A program made the translations under genes and the position numbers. From contig ML660201.1 in NCBI GenBank assembly GCA_007570785.1, forward strand, positions 49,632,316 through 49,696,315: a stretch of DNA of 64,000 nt, given 5' to 3'. Positions 33,313-45,019 of this stretch are shown piece after piece; the first letter of the stretch is position 1, and each line of letters begins with the position of its first letter. Source of the stretch: Antilocapra americana (taxonomy: Eukaryota > Chordata > Mammalia > Artiodactyla > Antilocapridae). The notes beneath the pieces are model-generated. The model made no database searches, was not told where the DNA came from, and saw only the letters and a program-made list of their open reading frames with translations.

Positions 33313-34356
33313 TATTGTGAAGAGGAAGATGACATACACGAAGTTCATGTCAACATTCCTGCTTCATTAAAGAGAATCAACAAAAACTTAAGGGCAATGA
33401 CAACTGGAATGACAGAGTCATTCCAAGCTGCAAACCCAGCTTGTAGTGAAGGGCCCTTCAAATTTTCTGAAAGGGATCTTTAGAGACATCCTAAAGCAAC
33501 CCATCTCGTTTATCACCTACAAGTTTAGAGGCTGATTTTTTAAAGTTCTGTAGCATAATCCTGATTTTCTTGGGTATCTCCCTGGCTGTCCTTTAAACAC
33601 AAAGCCACCTGCTGTCTCTGATCCATCCCCACTCTTCTGCTTCCATTAACACTCCTCTCCAGTTTGACACTGGACTTGAAGACAAGATGAGAGTTTCCTT
33701 TGTGGACATGAAAATTGTGTTGTTCCAACAAAACCTGGCAAGCTCCTCCTTGGATGTGTTGACAACATTTTTACCACCTAGACATCCTCTAAGAATTTGA
33801 ACATGTCTAGCTTTTAATTGCCTGCCCACCCACACAGAAGCTGTTTAGAGCATTTATCTGGGCTGTTTAGTCCTTACTGATTGCAACTCTACTGATGTAA
33901 ACAGAACCACAGCTCTTTGTTGAACTGAGAGAAGACTTTAAATTTCTTGTTCTCTGGTAGGAATTCCTCAAAAATTTATCACCAAAGAGCCCATCCACTT
34001 CATAATTACAAGGGGTATATAAAACCACAAAGAAGAGATCAAACTACAAAATATGAGGTCAAAAGTAAAAGAAGAGGGGAGGGAGAAATACAAGAGAAAG
34101 AGGTAACAGAGAAAACAGTTATTTAATGGGATCAATGGCAACACCATCATAAATAAGAGGCGTGTTGAAGGAGCAGTATGCATGTTGTATGTCTCCTATG
34201 CATTAGCCACTGTATTAGAGTGAAGTGGAATCAAGATTTTTAATCTGACCTGGTACTAGCCATGCTGAGTAGCTAAGAGGCCATTTACAGCCACTTTGGC
34301 AACTCTTGGTGAAACAGAAAAAGTCAAATTCACCTTACCACAATTATACCAGAGGT
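33313..34356. other. AT-rich single-copy-like DNA
   Basis: No recognised gene or repeat. Short frames only. A purine-rich stretch lies at 34060-34110. Confidence 0.45.
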
Positions 34357-34495
34357 ATGATAGTCCAATGGACATGAGTTTGGGTAAGCTTCGGGAGTTG
34401 GTGATGGACAGGGAGGCCTGGTGTACTGCAGTTCATGGGGATGCAAAGAGTCGGACACGACTGAGCGACTGACCTAACCTGACCTGATGATAGTC
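34357..34495 (+). mobile_element. Short BovB 3' end with TSD
   Basis: Only the last ~121 bp of BovB (34366-34486), near consensus ('gagttggtgatggacaggga', 'gtcggacacgactgagcgac'), with a 'gacctaacctgacctg' tail. ATGATAGTC flanks it at 34357-34365 and 34487-34495. Confidence 0.9.
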
Positions 34496-34611
34496 ACGCT
34501 CAAGGCAGGAAGATATTTTTCTCATATTGAAACTGGACCTACCTTTGAAGGGAAAAAGGTCAGTGCTTGCCTTGATGGGATTTCTTGCTTCTTGGGTAAT
34601 TTAGTGGGGAC

Positions 34612-34661
34612 ACTGGCTACAGCTACCATGGGCGAGACTGGCTACAGCTACCATGGGGAGG
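34612..34661. repeat. 25-bp direct tandem duplication
   Basis: Two units at 34612-34636 and 34637-34661, beginning ACTGGCTACAGCTACCATGG, differing only near their last four bases. Confidence 0.9.
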
Positions 34662-35071
34662 CTGAAATGGAATTGGAGAATCCACTGTCATCCCTGGCAA
34701 ATGGGCCAGAGAACACCAACTAGCTTCCAGCTAAAGAAGTTGCCCACGTTCCAGACATCACAGTAGATGGAGGGAGGCACAGGCGTTCTCTTCGGCATTC
34801 ATCAGGGGCGGCACCAAGTGTGCCTTCCTTTCTCTCTTCCATGGACTACCACAGAAGGCTAGCTCTCTATCACTACTATTTTGGAGGAGTCCCATGTGCT
34901 AGACAAACATGCCTGCTAAGTTACCTACTTCTGCCTTCTCAGCTTGTCATGAAGTGGCAACCAGGGTGGTGCCACTGCATCGTGTTGTTTCGCAATTTTC
35001 CTTACCCCTGCCCCCTTCCCTTCTCCCCCACTCTCACCACCCTGGGCTATACAATTCTCAAACAATTCATG

Positions 35072-35460
35072 TCCATTTTTGGATTGGGTTGTTTGTTGCT
35101 GTTGTTAAGTTGTATGAGCTGTTTGCATATTTTGGAAATTAAGCCCTTGTCAGTCTCATCGTTTGTCAATATCTTCTTCCATTCCGTAGGCTGTCTTTTT
35201 GCTTTGTTTATGGTTTCCCTTGCTGTGCAACAGCTTGTAAGCTTAATTAGGTCTCACTTGTTTATTTTTTGTTTTAATTTTTATTGCCTTGGGAGACTGA
35301 CCTAAGTAAACATTGATATGATTTATGTCAGACAATGTTTTGCCTATATTCTTTTCTAAGAGTTTTAAGATATCATGTCTTATGTTGAAGTCTTTAAGTC
35401 ATTTGGAGTTTATTTTTCTATATGGTGAGAGGATGTGTTCTAAACTCATTGACTCATATG
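35072..35460 (-). mobile_element. L1 5' part, inverted half of a twin-primed insertion
   Basis: Complement of L1 ORF2: 'gagctgtttgcatattttgg', 'ttaagcccttgtcagtctca' and 'tttgctttgtttatggtttc'. Read on the minus strand, it ends at the L1 position just before that where the plus-strand half begins at 35461. Confidence 0.9.
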
Positions 35461-36395
35461 CAGCCTAAACAGACATTTCTCCAAAGATGCCCAATAGATA
35501 CAGGAAAGATGCTCAACATTGCTAATTACTAAGAGAAAAGCAAATCAAAACTATAGTGAGGTACAATCTCATACCAGTCAAAATGGCCAGAATTAAAAAG
35601 TCTACAAATAACAAATACTACAGAAGGTGTAGAGAAAAGGGAACCCTCCTACACTGTCGGGAATATAAGTTGTAGCCACTATGGAGAATAATATGGCAGA
35701 TCCTCAAAAAACTAAAAATAGAATTACCGTATGATCCAGCAATCTCACTCCTGGGCATATATCCAGACAAAACCCTAATTCAAAAAAAAATAGGGATACA
35801 CAGCAGCACTATTCACAACAGCTAAAACATGCAAACAACCTAAACATCCATCGACAGATGAATGGATAGAGAAGATGTGGTACATATATACAATGGAATA
35901 CTACTCGGTCACATAAAAAGGATGAAATAATGCCATTTGCAGCAAAATGGATGCAACTAGAGTTTATCATACTTTAAGTGAGGGAAGTCAGAAAGAGAAA
36001 GGCAAACACCATACGATATTACTTACATGTAGAGTCTAAAATATGACATAAATGAACCTATCTATGAAAGACAGAAAGAATCATGGACATAGAGAACAGA
36101 CTGGTGGTTACAGAGTGGGAGAGTTGGGTGAAGGATGGAGTGGGAAGGTGGCTGGGATTAGCAGATGTAAGCTTTCACATGTGGAATGGACAAATAACAA
36201 GGTCCTGCTGTACAACACAGAGAATCATAGTCAATATCCTATGATGAACCATAATGGAAAAGAATATGGAAAAACTTAATGTATATATATGTACCACTGA
36301 ATCACTTTGCTGTACAGCAGAAATTAACACAATATTATTAATCAACTATACTTTAATTAAAAGCTACTCATTGAAAATAAAACAAACAAACAAAA
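35461..36395 (+). mobile_element. L1 3' part of the same insertion
   Basis: Forward L1 ORF2 end and 3'UTR: 'acagacatttctccaaagat', 'gaaaagatgctcaacattgc'-like sequence, 'gatccagcaatctcactcct', 'tatacaatggaatactactc', 'caactatactttaattaaaa', then an A-rich tail with AAAC repeats near 36378-36395. Stops and frameshifts make it non-coding. Confidence 0.92.
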
Positions 36396-36699
36396 AACAC
36401 CCAACTAATGTCAGTGGTTTAGTGTTTGCTTAAGGCTCTGCTTTCCAGAGGACCTCAGCTAAGAAACCCTTCTTGTTATTTTGTCTCATGGTCAGCCAGG
36501 TATTTGATCAAGTCCAGACTATCTAAATCCTGAAAGAATCTGGAAGTGACTGTCCTTCCTGCCAAATTGAGAACAGTTTGCGCTCAATTGTAGTACTGGT
36601 CACATAAAATAAAAAAGGAAATAAAATAAAAAAGGAAATGAGGCAAGGAAAGAGTCAAAGCAACATAAAATTTTACAACTGGACTCTGAAACCTTGCTC
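36396..36699. other. A-rich DNA, nothing recognised
   Basis: Contains a local direct repeat of 'aaataaaaaaggaaat' at 36607-36640. No gene or named repeat. Confidence 0.4.
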
Positions 36700-36840
36700 T
36701 GTGAGGTAGATCCTTGTATTTTCCCATTTTGTCAGTGACAAAACTGAGACACAGATGTTTTATAGCTTAAGCGATTGAACTGGAACTCTTCCTCCATTTT
36801 CTGAATGCTCATTCCCCTCCTGGTACCTCTCAGGACCGTG
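36700..36840 (-). repeat. MIR fragment
   Basis: 'cccattttgtcagtgacaaa', 'actgagacacagatg' is the MIR complement. Confidence 0.55.
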
Positions 36841-37454
36841 TTTTAAATCTCTGCTCCAGTAAACTGCTGGAAGAGAGCAGTGGGGTTCTCCTCACACGTA
36901 GGCAGCATGTGTGAGGGCTTGGGCAGAACTTCAAGGGCTAGTACTGGGTACCAGTGAGCTGGCCACCACCCACACCCAGCCCATCCTCTCTTCAAAAAGC
37001 TGATTTTGGGGGGGGGGGCAGTAAAAAGCATATTCTTTAACAAATCCTCTTCTACTGAACCATCATTTCCCTTTCCCATCCTGAGGATCTGGGTTGTTGT
37101 GGGATTATGTTTAGAGTGATGAAATAGATTTCGGGGGACTGGAAACATAAGTGTAATTTCAGAGTTCATAAAATCATCCATGAGCTGAAGTTCTGCCTGG
37201 AGTTTCCTCAGTGGGGAACATGACGCTGTGTCAACTCTTGGTCTACCAGGGCTCCCTCACACACTCCAGGGACCAGGGTGTTTGCAAGCTTGTGGATGAG
37301 CTCACAAAACTGAAACCCAGTTCTGTCTGTGATGGTACCTCCTCTTTGACAAGGAGATTAGCAAGCTGCTCTTTGTTGCGGCTTCTCCTCTTTGATCACC
37401 CGCCTTGACCTCTTGATCCTTGACCCTTCTCCTCTTTGGTCACTGCATGGATTT
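36841..37454. other. Single-copy-like DNA, nothing recognised
   Basis: Includes an 11-base G run near 37008-37018. A minus-strand frame at 36843-37181 has no recognised domain. Confidence 0.4.
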
Positions 37455-37610
37455 CTTCCTTTCGTGCGTCTGCCCTGGGTCTTTGTTGCAGCATGCGGGC
37501 CTAGTTGCCCTGCAACATGTGTGATCTTAGTTCCCCAACCAGGGATAGAACCCAGGTCCCCTGCACTGGGAGCATGGAGTCTTAACCACTGGACTACCAG
37601 GAAAGTTCCA
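37455..37610 (-). mobile_element. CHR-1-type SINE
   Basis: 'gggtctttgttgcagcatgc', 'atcttagttccccaaccagg', 'gatagaacccaggtcccctg', 'ccactggactaccaggaaag': reverse CHR head and body. Confidence 0.82.
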
Positions 37611-37761
37611 TCATCATCTCATCATAAGTGGTGAGTTTGGGGTGCATCATAAATATTTCCCACATTTGCTGGCTTCCCAGTACCTTTTAAATACCATCTC
37701 TAACTCAATAACCATCCTTTGCTGGGTATTTTCATATGTCATTTTGCGTACCAGCCTATGT

Positions 37762-37975
37762 GTGTGCGGTGTGTGTTCAGTCGCTCAGTTGTGTCCGGCT
37801 CCCATGGACTATAGCCCAACAGGCGCCTCTGTCTATGGAATTTTCCAGTCAAGAATGGAGTGGCTTGCCATTTCCTTCTCCAGGGGATCTTCCCAACCCA
37901 AGGTTCAAACCCAAGTCTTCTGCGTCTCCTGCACTGGCAGGTGGATTCTGTACCGCTGAGCTACCTGGGAAGCTG
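37762..37975 (-). mobile_element. Bov-tA SINE
   Basis: Reverse copy with 'gttcagtcgctcagttgtgt', a deletion in 'gactctttgcgaccc', 'ccttctccaggggatcttcc' and 'gctgagctacctgggaagct'. Confidence 0.92.
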
Positions 37976-38638
37976 CCTGTAGTGCCTAGTTATTCAATCC
38001 AGCAGTAATGTGGGTGTTACTGTCGCTAACCTCAACAATCAGTTGACACTAAGTAAAGGAAATTATCATTGATCACGTGGTGAAGCCTCATCTGATCAGT
38101 TGAAAGGCCTTAAGAGCAAAATAAGTTTCTCTGAGGAAGAAACACTCCTGCCTCAAGACTGCTCTGCTCTTAGGTTCCTGCCTGAAAACTTCCAGCCTGC
38201 TGGGTGCCCTGAGGGCTTCAGACTCGCCAGACCCTCAATTACAGAAACCAATTCCTTAAGATAAAGGAAGTGGAGAACAGAACCCAGAGAAATCAGTTCC
38301 CCAGCTCCTCAGCTGCTGGGACACAGGCACACAACCTACATGTCTACTCAGACTCATCTATATGTCTGAGATAGGATTTCAGAAATCATAACTCAGTGAA
38401 GGACGCTCCACCCAGAACCTTCTGCAGGGTGGTGGCAGAGGCATCTAGTTTTCAGGGTCAGCATTGGGGACAAGGTCACTTCCTGGGGAGAAGTCAGCCT
38501 CGGAGGGGTGGAGCTGGGAAGTAGGGGGGCTCCTCTAGTTCCAGAGGCAGAGATGAGCTCAAGTCAGCCCTGCAGTGTGATTCTGGGAGCTTAGCTGTGA
38601 GCTTGGTTCTCCACCCTCCCAGTACTTCTATGAGCTAC
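37976..38638. other. Single-copy-like DNA, nothing recognised
   Basis: No gene or repeat signature. Confidence 0.4.
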
Positions 38639-39008
38639 GGTAATGTGGGTTTTTAAAAATAATTTTCTTTATTGACTTATTATTTTTGGCTGCACTGATT
38701 CTTTGTTGCTGCTCCGGCTTTTCTCTAGTTTCAGAGAGCAGGGGCTTCTCTCTAAAGGGGGTGCTCTCAGGGCACGGGCTTCTCACTGGGGCAGCTTCTC
38801 TTGTGGCACACGGGCTAGCGGGCGTCGGTAGTTGTGGTGTGTGGTCTCAGCGGTTTGGGGGTCCCAGGCTCTAAAGCACAGGCTCAGTAGTTGTGGCACA
38901 TGAGCTTAGCTGTTCCGCGGCAGGTGGGATCCTCCTGGATCGAGGATTGAACCCGTGTCTCCTGCCTGGGCGGCTGGAGTCTTTACCACTGAGCCACCTG
39001 GTAATGTG
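38639..39008 (-). mobile_element. CHR-2 SINE, full length, TSD
   Basis: Reverse CHR-2 at 38648-38999: T-rich tail, 'tttggctgcactgattcttt', 'ggcttctctctaaagggg', 'ttccgcggcaggtgggatcc', 'ggattgaacccgtgtctcct', and head complement ending 'ccactgagccacct'. GGTAATGTG flanks it at 38639-38647 and 39000-39008. Confidence 0.9.
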
Positions 39009-39720
39009 TTTTTAACAAATGCTTTTCCTGCTTAGAGTCAGTCTCACCATCAGACACCAGACTTCTCTAGAAACTGGGACTAGAAGTTGTTGCCAGCTAC
39101 AGACCTTGGGTAGGAATGAAGGGTTGGTTACCTGACCCAGTTGGAAGGGATGGCATTGAAGAGCCAGCTGGCAATAAGGAAGGGGACTGAGAAGTCCAAG
39201 GCATGAGTCTTGAAAACAGTGTTTTCCTGGGGCACCTTGAAGAGCACATTGAAGGCAAAGCTCAGAGGAATCTAATGGGGCTGGATCAGGTGGTATGAAG
39301 CGTATGAGGAATTCAAAGCCAGAGGGGGCAACTGGCTGTCCCAGATGCTTCTGTCAGAACAGTAAACCCTTCTATCCCAGACTGCTCGAGAACCTGGAAT
39401 GCCTCACCCACAGAAGCTACTTGGCTGGGTAACCCTAAATCCTGCCAAGTTCCCCTCACTGCTGGCCGCCACCACCACTCACTCTATCAGAAGATTAGAA
39501 TCCAACAGTTATAGGAGGCCAGATATAAAGTTAAACCCAGGAAGAAAAGGCATCTGTAAACAAAGATGTGTAAGAACCTGCTAACTTCTGCCAGAAAAAA
39601 GCATGGAGGCAAGTGAGAGGACTGATTCTGACGATGCTATGACCCCAAGGGAGGTCACATAATGTAGAGGGACATAATGTAGATAGAGCTGCATCTGTCA
39701 ACTGGAGAGCTCCAGCCAGA
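39009..39720. other. Single-copy-like DNA, nothing recognised
   Basis: No gene or repeat signature. Confidence 0.4.
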
Positions 39721-39828
39721 GAAAAGTGAAAGTGCAGCCGCTCAGTCGTGCCCAACTCTTTGCGACCCCACGGACTGTAGCCCGCCAGGCTCCTCTGTCC
39801 ATAGAATTCACCAGGCAAGAATACAGGA
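39721..39828 (-). mobile_element. Bov-tA body/tail, head missing
   Basis: 'gtgcagccgctcagtcgtgc', 'gtagcccgccaggctcctct', 'caccaggcaagaatac'. 5'-truncated copy. Confidence 0.88.
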
Positions 39829-40016
39829 CAGCCCTTGTTTAAAAGACTGTATCGAACAGCCTCCTATTGCTAGTAACAGACTGCTCAAGATCGTCACTAT
39901 TAGAATACTGATTACTATTCTAATTATTCTTTCTAATTGACTGGTGGACTTAATCCTGAATTCAGTGGCAGCCAACATGAAACAGAGTTCTAGAAATTCC
40001 ATGGCCTGATGCAGAA

Positions 40017-40194
40017 CTGCAGCTCTCAAACATGGTTGCACATTAGAATTATCTGAGGGACTTTTCACAATGCTGATGCTAGGGTCACACTCCAGACCCA
40101 TTAAATCAGAATATCTGTGGATGGGGCCTGGGCACTAGTATTTTGTCAAAGCTTCTCAGATGATTAAAATGCATACTCGAGGTTATGAAGCTCT
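40017..40194 (+). mobile_element. MER5-like hAT nonautonomous DNA transposon
   Basis: 'agctctcaaacatggttgca', 'cattagaattatctgaggga', 'gatggggcctgggcactagt', with a degraded inverted end 'gaagctctg'. Complete MER5A-like order. Confidence 0.82.
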
Positions 40195-41736
40195 GATATA
40201 GAGGAAAGATACATCTTTATACATTTTGGACTGGAATAATTATACTAGATTCGGTCACTCATTCCCTAACCACATCCCTTGGAAGTGCCCTGAAGACACT
40301 CTTTGCCAAAGTCTTGAGAATTACATGAATAAGGAAAGAAGGGGAATCTTTGAAAAGTGGGTGTTGTACTCTTGCCTGTAGTTTAGATGTGCTTGCAGGA
40401 GAGACTGTGCTAAAGCAGCCTGATGTCAGAGGTAGGTGAAGGGATACGGAGGTGGCTGAGGCCAAGAGGTGGCACCAGCTTCCAGAAGGTGCCTGGGGTC
40501 ACAGCAATCAGCAGACAGGCTGGGGTAGCCCTCAGAATAGTCTGACCACTTACAGAGCTTTTAGGCATAGCCAGGTGTTCATGGAGTCCTTAGCACTAAA
40601 ATATGATGGCAGCTAACTATGGTGCCACTTGACCTTATAGCCCTGAACCTCTAGTTTGGCCAACTGGAGCTTAACTACAGCCACCAGAGCAGCTGCCAGA
40701 TCCGAGTTATTCATAAGACCAGAATTTCTAGATAATGTGATAACATCACAAGTATGCACATGACATCTTATATTTAGCCTGGGATAAACTGGCCTCTTCT
40801 AGGTACAAAGTCCCACAAATCCTCTTGCCAGAAAATGTCTCTTCATCCCTGGTTTGAAGAGGCTCTTCCCACCTTGCCAGAGTCCTGTAATGGTGTCACC
40901 TAGAGAAGCTATTTTAACGGGGAAACCCAAGTGTCTCCAGGCTGCCCTACTTCCTGCCATCACCACTTTCCCAAAGGGACCCGTGGCCATTTTTCAGGGT
41001 AACTATGTTCTGGGGACAGGGAACTCATTAGAACATTTGAGGACAATTGGACATTTGCTCTGAGGGACCCAGGATAAGCCCCCTTATATCCTAGCATATA
41101 ATGGCTCATTTCCCAGGTCAGCAAGAGGAAGATTCCCCACCTTGACTCTCTGACATTGGATTAAAGGCAAACGTAGTAAGAAGGAGGGAACCCCTAGAGC
41201 TCCTCTTGCATCCCCAAGTTATAAACAATAAGGGACACCCCCCCCCAAAGATGATCTGGTCCTGTCCCTCCTGTTTCCCCAGTTTGCCAGGCCATTGCCG
41301 CACATCTGACATCTGACATGGTACTTACCTCAGGTACCCACGGGGCAGGTTGTTTATAATCCCCTGCGAGGGAGCAGTGGTTTGTCCTCCGGTAGTGTGG
41401 GCCCACTCGATACTGGAATTCACCTTGCATGGCTGCCATGTTTCGTCCGGCAACAACATCTGCAGACTTAGTGAATGCATCACTCCACCACTGCAGTATG
41501 ACACACCATATGCATCTCAGCAGCAATTTTTTTCAGAATGAAAGAACAGAGGAAGTGAGATGAAAAAAATACATTCACTGGTGTCATAGGAGGTTAGAAT
41601 GTTTAAGGGAGTCGGTAATGAGTCAGTGGTGTTTATGCTTTTACTTCTTCCCCAATCACAGGGATTGTCCTGTGCATGGAAAAATCAGATGTAAGATGAA
41701 GGATAAATGAGTTGATGCTATGTTTGGCCTCTTCCT
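40195..41736. other. Single-copy-like DNA, no gene recognised
   Basis: A 9-base C run occurs near 41238-41246. Short frames only. No confident repeat for about 1.5 kb. Confidence 0.4.
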
Positions 41737-41974
41737 ACCCTTGGGACAGGCTTCCCAGGTGGCTCAGTGGTAGAGAATCTGCTTACCAAGAGTCACGAAA
41801 AACGTGGTTTCCATCCCTGGGTTGGGGAGATCCCCTGGAGGAGGAAATGGCAGCTCACTCCAGTACTCTTGCCTGGGAAATTCCACAGTCAGAGGAAGGA
41901 GCCTGGAGGGCTAAGTCTACGAGGTCACAAAGAGTTGGATACAACTGAACACGCACGCAGATACCCCTGGGACA
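41737..41974 (+). mobile_element. Bov-tA SINE with TSD
   Basis: Forward copy at 41749-41962. The B-box area of the head is disrupted ('gtcacgaaaaacgtggtttc'). ACCCTTGGGACA (41737-41748) and ACCCCTGGGACA (41963-41974) form a 12-bp duplication with one mismatch. Confidence 0.93.
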
Positions 41975-43192
41975 ATAGAAAATAACATTTTGCTATCAGC
42001 AAGTGACTTATCTTCAGATGCTTGGTCATTTTGATTTTCCCAACAGGTGAGAAATTGTACCTGGAGTAGGTACAGTTTGGCGTCCTGCCACTGAGCTCCT
42101 CTTCTCCTGGCAGTGCACCCAGCCCCCAGCTGCTGCCACTGGGGGCAACCAATGGGTCACAGTTGTTCCCTCCTGCAGAGAATCATCCTCAATGAAGGGA
42201 GCCACCTGACCTAGGAGAGCCTGGGAGGTTCTGCCCTCCCGCAGAAGCAGCCAGCAGCTGGCAGGGACTGGTCTGGGTGTCCAAGGGCCAAAGGCCTGAA
42301 CTCCAGATGGAAAAACTCATGCCTCTGAGCTCCCCATAGAATCAGGCCAACCTAGACCCTAGTTCAACCTTCATGTTTGCCCAGCCTCTTTTCTGCTCCG
42401 TCCTGATTCCCTCACTCCCCTACAGGATTACCTGGGAGCAGTCTCCCAGTAAACCCCTGTCTCAGGCTCTGATTCTGGGGAACCCAACCAAAGTCCGTGC
42501 CTCTGGGGCTGTCAGAGGAGGGAGACTCCACAGGGAACAAGGCCGGCTCCTCGCGGCTCTGCCTGGCCCACGCTGTGGGCTGTGGGCAGGCTCCAGGAAC
42601 TCCACTGGGCTGATAAGCAGACTGGAGACCCAGAGGAAGTCCAGCACAATCCCAGCCCTGCCAGGCTCTCCCGTGCACCCCATCCACAGCACCACACGGC
42701 TCGAGAGGAGCAGGGCAAGCTCATTAAGAGCCATCTGTGCCGCCTTCCAGCACAGCCGGTAATTTCACCACATGGCAGCTCCCGTGTCCCTGGGCACCTC
42801 GAGTGAGCTCTCTGAATCACTCGCAAGATTGGCAAGATGTGCCAAAGGGCATCCTTGTTATATTCAGCTGGGACTGTTTCTGAAGGATGTAAGGTTGGGA
42901 AGAAAAAAATTAAAGTTTCATGGTTGCACCTTGAGCTGTGTAACATATGGAGCTGAAACCTAGGAGCCACAGCAAACCACCCACATCTGGCCAGGATGGT
43001 CCTGCTCCCCAAGTGGCTCCAGGGAGGGCAGGGGGGAAGGCCAAGGAGCTCAGCGTGGTCCCCAAGAGGCACGGGGCGGGGAATGCTCCCCATGTAATCA
43101 TGGGATGGTGGCGGCTGCAGGGGAACTGAAGGGACTGGCATTAGGGGTCCAGAGACATTCATTCACGTTCTGACTGTGATCTTCACTAACTC
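41975..43192. other. GC-rich single-copy-like DNA with the window's longest open frame
   Basis: The minus-strand frame 42512-43162 (216 codons) overlaps open frames in several other registers. Its predicted protein is Pro/Ser/Trp/Cys-rich with no recognised domain, the usual look of a chance frame in GC-rich DNA. No repeat recognised. Confidence 0.4.
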
Positions 43193-43708
43193 CAGGCAGA
43201 CCTTAGAGATACTATGGGTTGTATTCCAGAACACAGCAATAAAGCAAGGATCACAATAAAACAGTCACAAGAATGTTTTCTGTTTCCCAGGGCACAGGGA
43301 AGTTATGTTTACATTACACTATGGTCTATTAAGTGTCCAATAGCACTGTCTAGAAAACAACATAGATACCTTAATTAAAGAATATTTTATTGCTAAAAAA
43401 CATTAACCATCATATGAGCCTTCCACAAGCAACAGTGGTAATATAAATACTGCTAATCACAGATCACTATAACAAATAAAATCATAGTGAAAAAGTTCAA
43501 AATGTTGTGAGAAATACCAAAATGAGACCAAGAAACATGAAGTTAGCAAACGCCCCTGGGAAAACAACGCTGACAGGCTTGCTCAACACAGGGCTGCCAC
43601 GAATGTCAATTTATAAAAACAAAACCAACCTCCCCCCCAACAAAAAATCAAATGCATTGTCTGTGAAGTGCAATAAAGTGAATCACAATAAAATGAGGTC
43701 TGTCTGTA
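43193..43708 (+). mobile_element. Internally deleted Tigger1-like DNA transposon
   Basis: Left end 'caggcagaccttagagatac', then 'gcaataaagcaaggatcaca', 'ttatgtttacattacactat', 'gctaaaaaacattaaccatc'. Right part 'aatcacagatcactataaca', 'gtgaaaaagttcaaaatgtt', and end 'aaaatgaggtctgtctgta'. About 515 bp against about 2.4 kb for the full element. The transposase region is gone. TA follows the right end. Confidence 0.85.
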
Positions 43709-44519
43709 CATTTCCTTGAGCCAGTCATCCTCCTATTTTCCACTTGCTTTTCGTTTCCTGTAAAACCCAGCTCACAAGGTCTCCGGGGAGTGGCGTGTGA
43801 GAGAACTGGTAACTGTGAAGTGCTGGGCAAAACAGAACGTGTTAGGGAGAGACTCAAAGAGGACCCACAGAGCCTCTGGTACTTCCTCTCCCTCCTGGGC
43901 AGGGAGGCCGGGCAAACTCGCATTCAGCCCTCGGGGAGGAAAGCTGTCAGAGCAAAATGCTTCCCAGCCATAGCTTCAATCACCATGTCACTTCACTGTC
44001 CTTACTTCCTCTGAAGAAGGGTATATTTTAAGAGTGTTTAATTGACGCGGCCTGTTTCCGTGTGGGCAGCCACAGGCCCAGACAGGACGGATTGGAGCTG
44101 ATCTATATTTTGATGGTGGAAAAGATTAATTCTGGGCCTGCTCGACTATCAAGATCCTCCTCTGTGACCACACAGAGATACAAGGCATCCCAGCACAGCG
44201 TGGATGCCCACCCAGGTCTGCGGCTCCAGAGTGCTTTGGTTTACACTTCTCTTCCCCAAGACGGCGGTTCAAGAAGAGATTTTTGCTTGTCTTGCACATA
44301 GTCAGTAAAGGAAAATGTGTTTGCATTTCTCAAGTCCTGTCAACCACCTCAGGGAAACACACTTGAGCCATCCTTTCTTTTGGTGAATTCTCAAAGAAAA
44401 GCCCTTTACTTCACTAGCAAGCACATGTTCAGACTCTTCTGGGTACCCAGCCTCATGCTAGGAATGTGGGCAGGGTTTCAATACATGGCAGCACTCTAGC
44501 TGGCATTTACAAGTCATTA
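43709..44519. other. Single-copy-like DNA, nothing recognised
   Basis: No coding domain or confident repeat. Confidence 0.4.
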
Positions 44520-44726
44520 GGGCTTCCCTGGTGGCTCAGACAGTAAAGAACATGCCTGCAATGCAGGTGACGCGGGTTTGCTTCCTGGGTTGGGAAGATC
44601 CTCTGGAGATGGGAATGGCTACCCACTCCAGTGTTCTTGCCTGGAGAATTCCACGGACAGTGGAGCCTGGCGGGCTACAGTTCATAGAGTCACAAAGAGT
44701 CAGACACTATTGAGCAACTAACACAC
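44520..44726 (+). mobile_element. Bov-tA SINE
   Basis: Complete forward copy: GGGCTTCCCTGGTGGCTCAG, 'gcctgcaatgcaggtgacgc', 'cccactccagtgttcttgcc', 'cacaaagagtcagacactat'. Confidence 0.95.
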
Positions 44727-44734
44727 AAGGGCAA

Positions 44735-44875
44735 AGAAAACTGGACCTAGAGTCAAGGGCCCCTGCACTGGGAGTGTTACTCACTCTGTCTGTGACTTAG
44801 TTTCCTCATCTTTAAAATGGAAGTTCAAAAGATTGATTTTGAGGATGAGAGAAAAGAGAACAGTTTATGACAATG
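44735..44875 (+). repeat. MIR fragment
   Basis: 'ctgtgacttagtttcctcat', 'ctttaaaatggaagttcaaa' matches the MIR 3' half. Confidence 0.6.
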
Positions 44876-45019
44876 TAACTGGAATATTAGAGCTAGAAGA
44901 GAAGTTTAACTGTGGCAGCTAGTTCCTCCCAAGTGCTCCGCCCACCCCCTCACAAGTGAACCAAGCCTCTCAGAACTCACATCTGCCAGTATTCACTCTC
45001 TTAGACCATACAGAGCCTT

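Noticed and set aside
34820..35305. 161-codon frame with hydrophobic stretches
   Set aside because: The second half is the complement of L1 ORF2 in the inverted L1 segment. The hydrophobic look comes from reading L1 antisense.
44520..44600. tRNA-like sequence at many SINE heads
   Set aside because: The A- and B-box-like motifs belong to SINE promoters fused to BovB-derived bodies. They are not functional tRNA genes.
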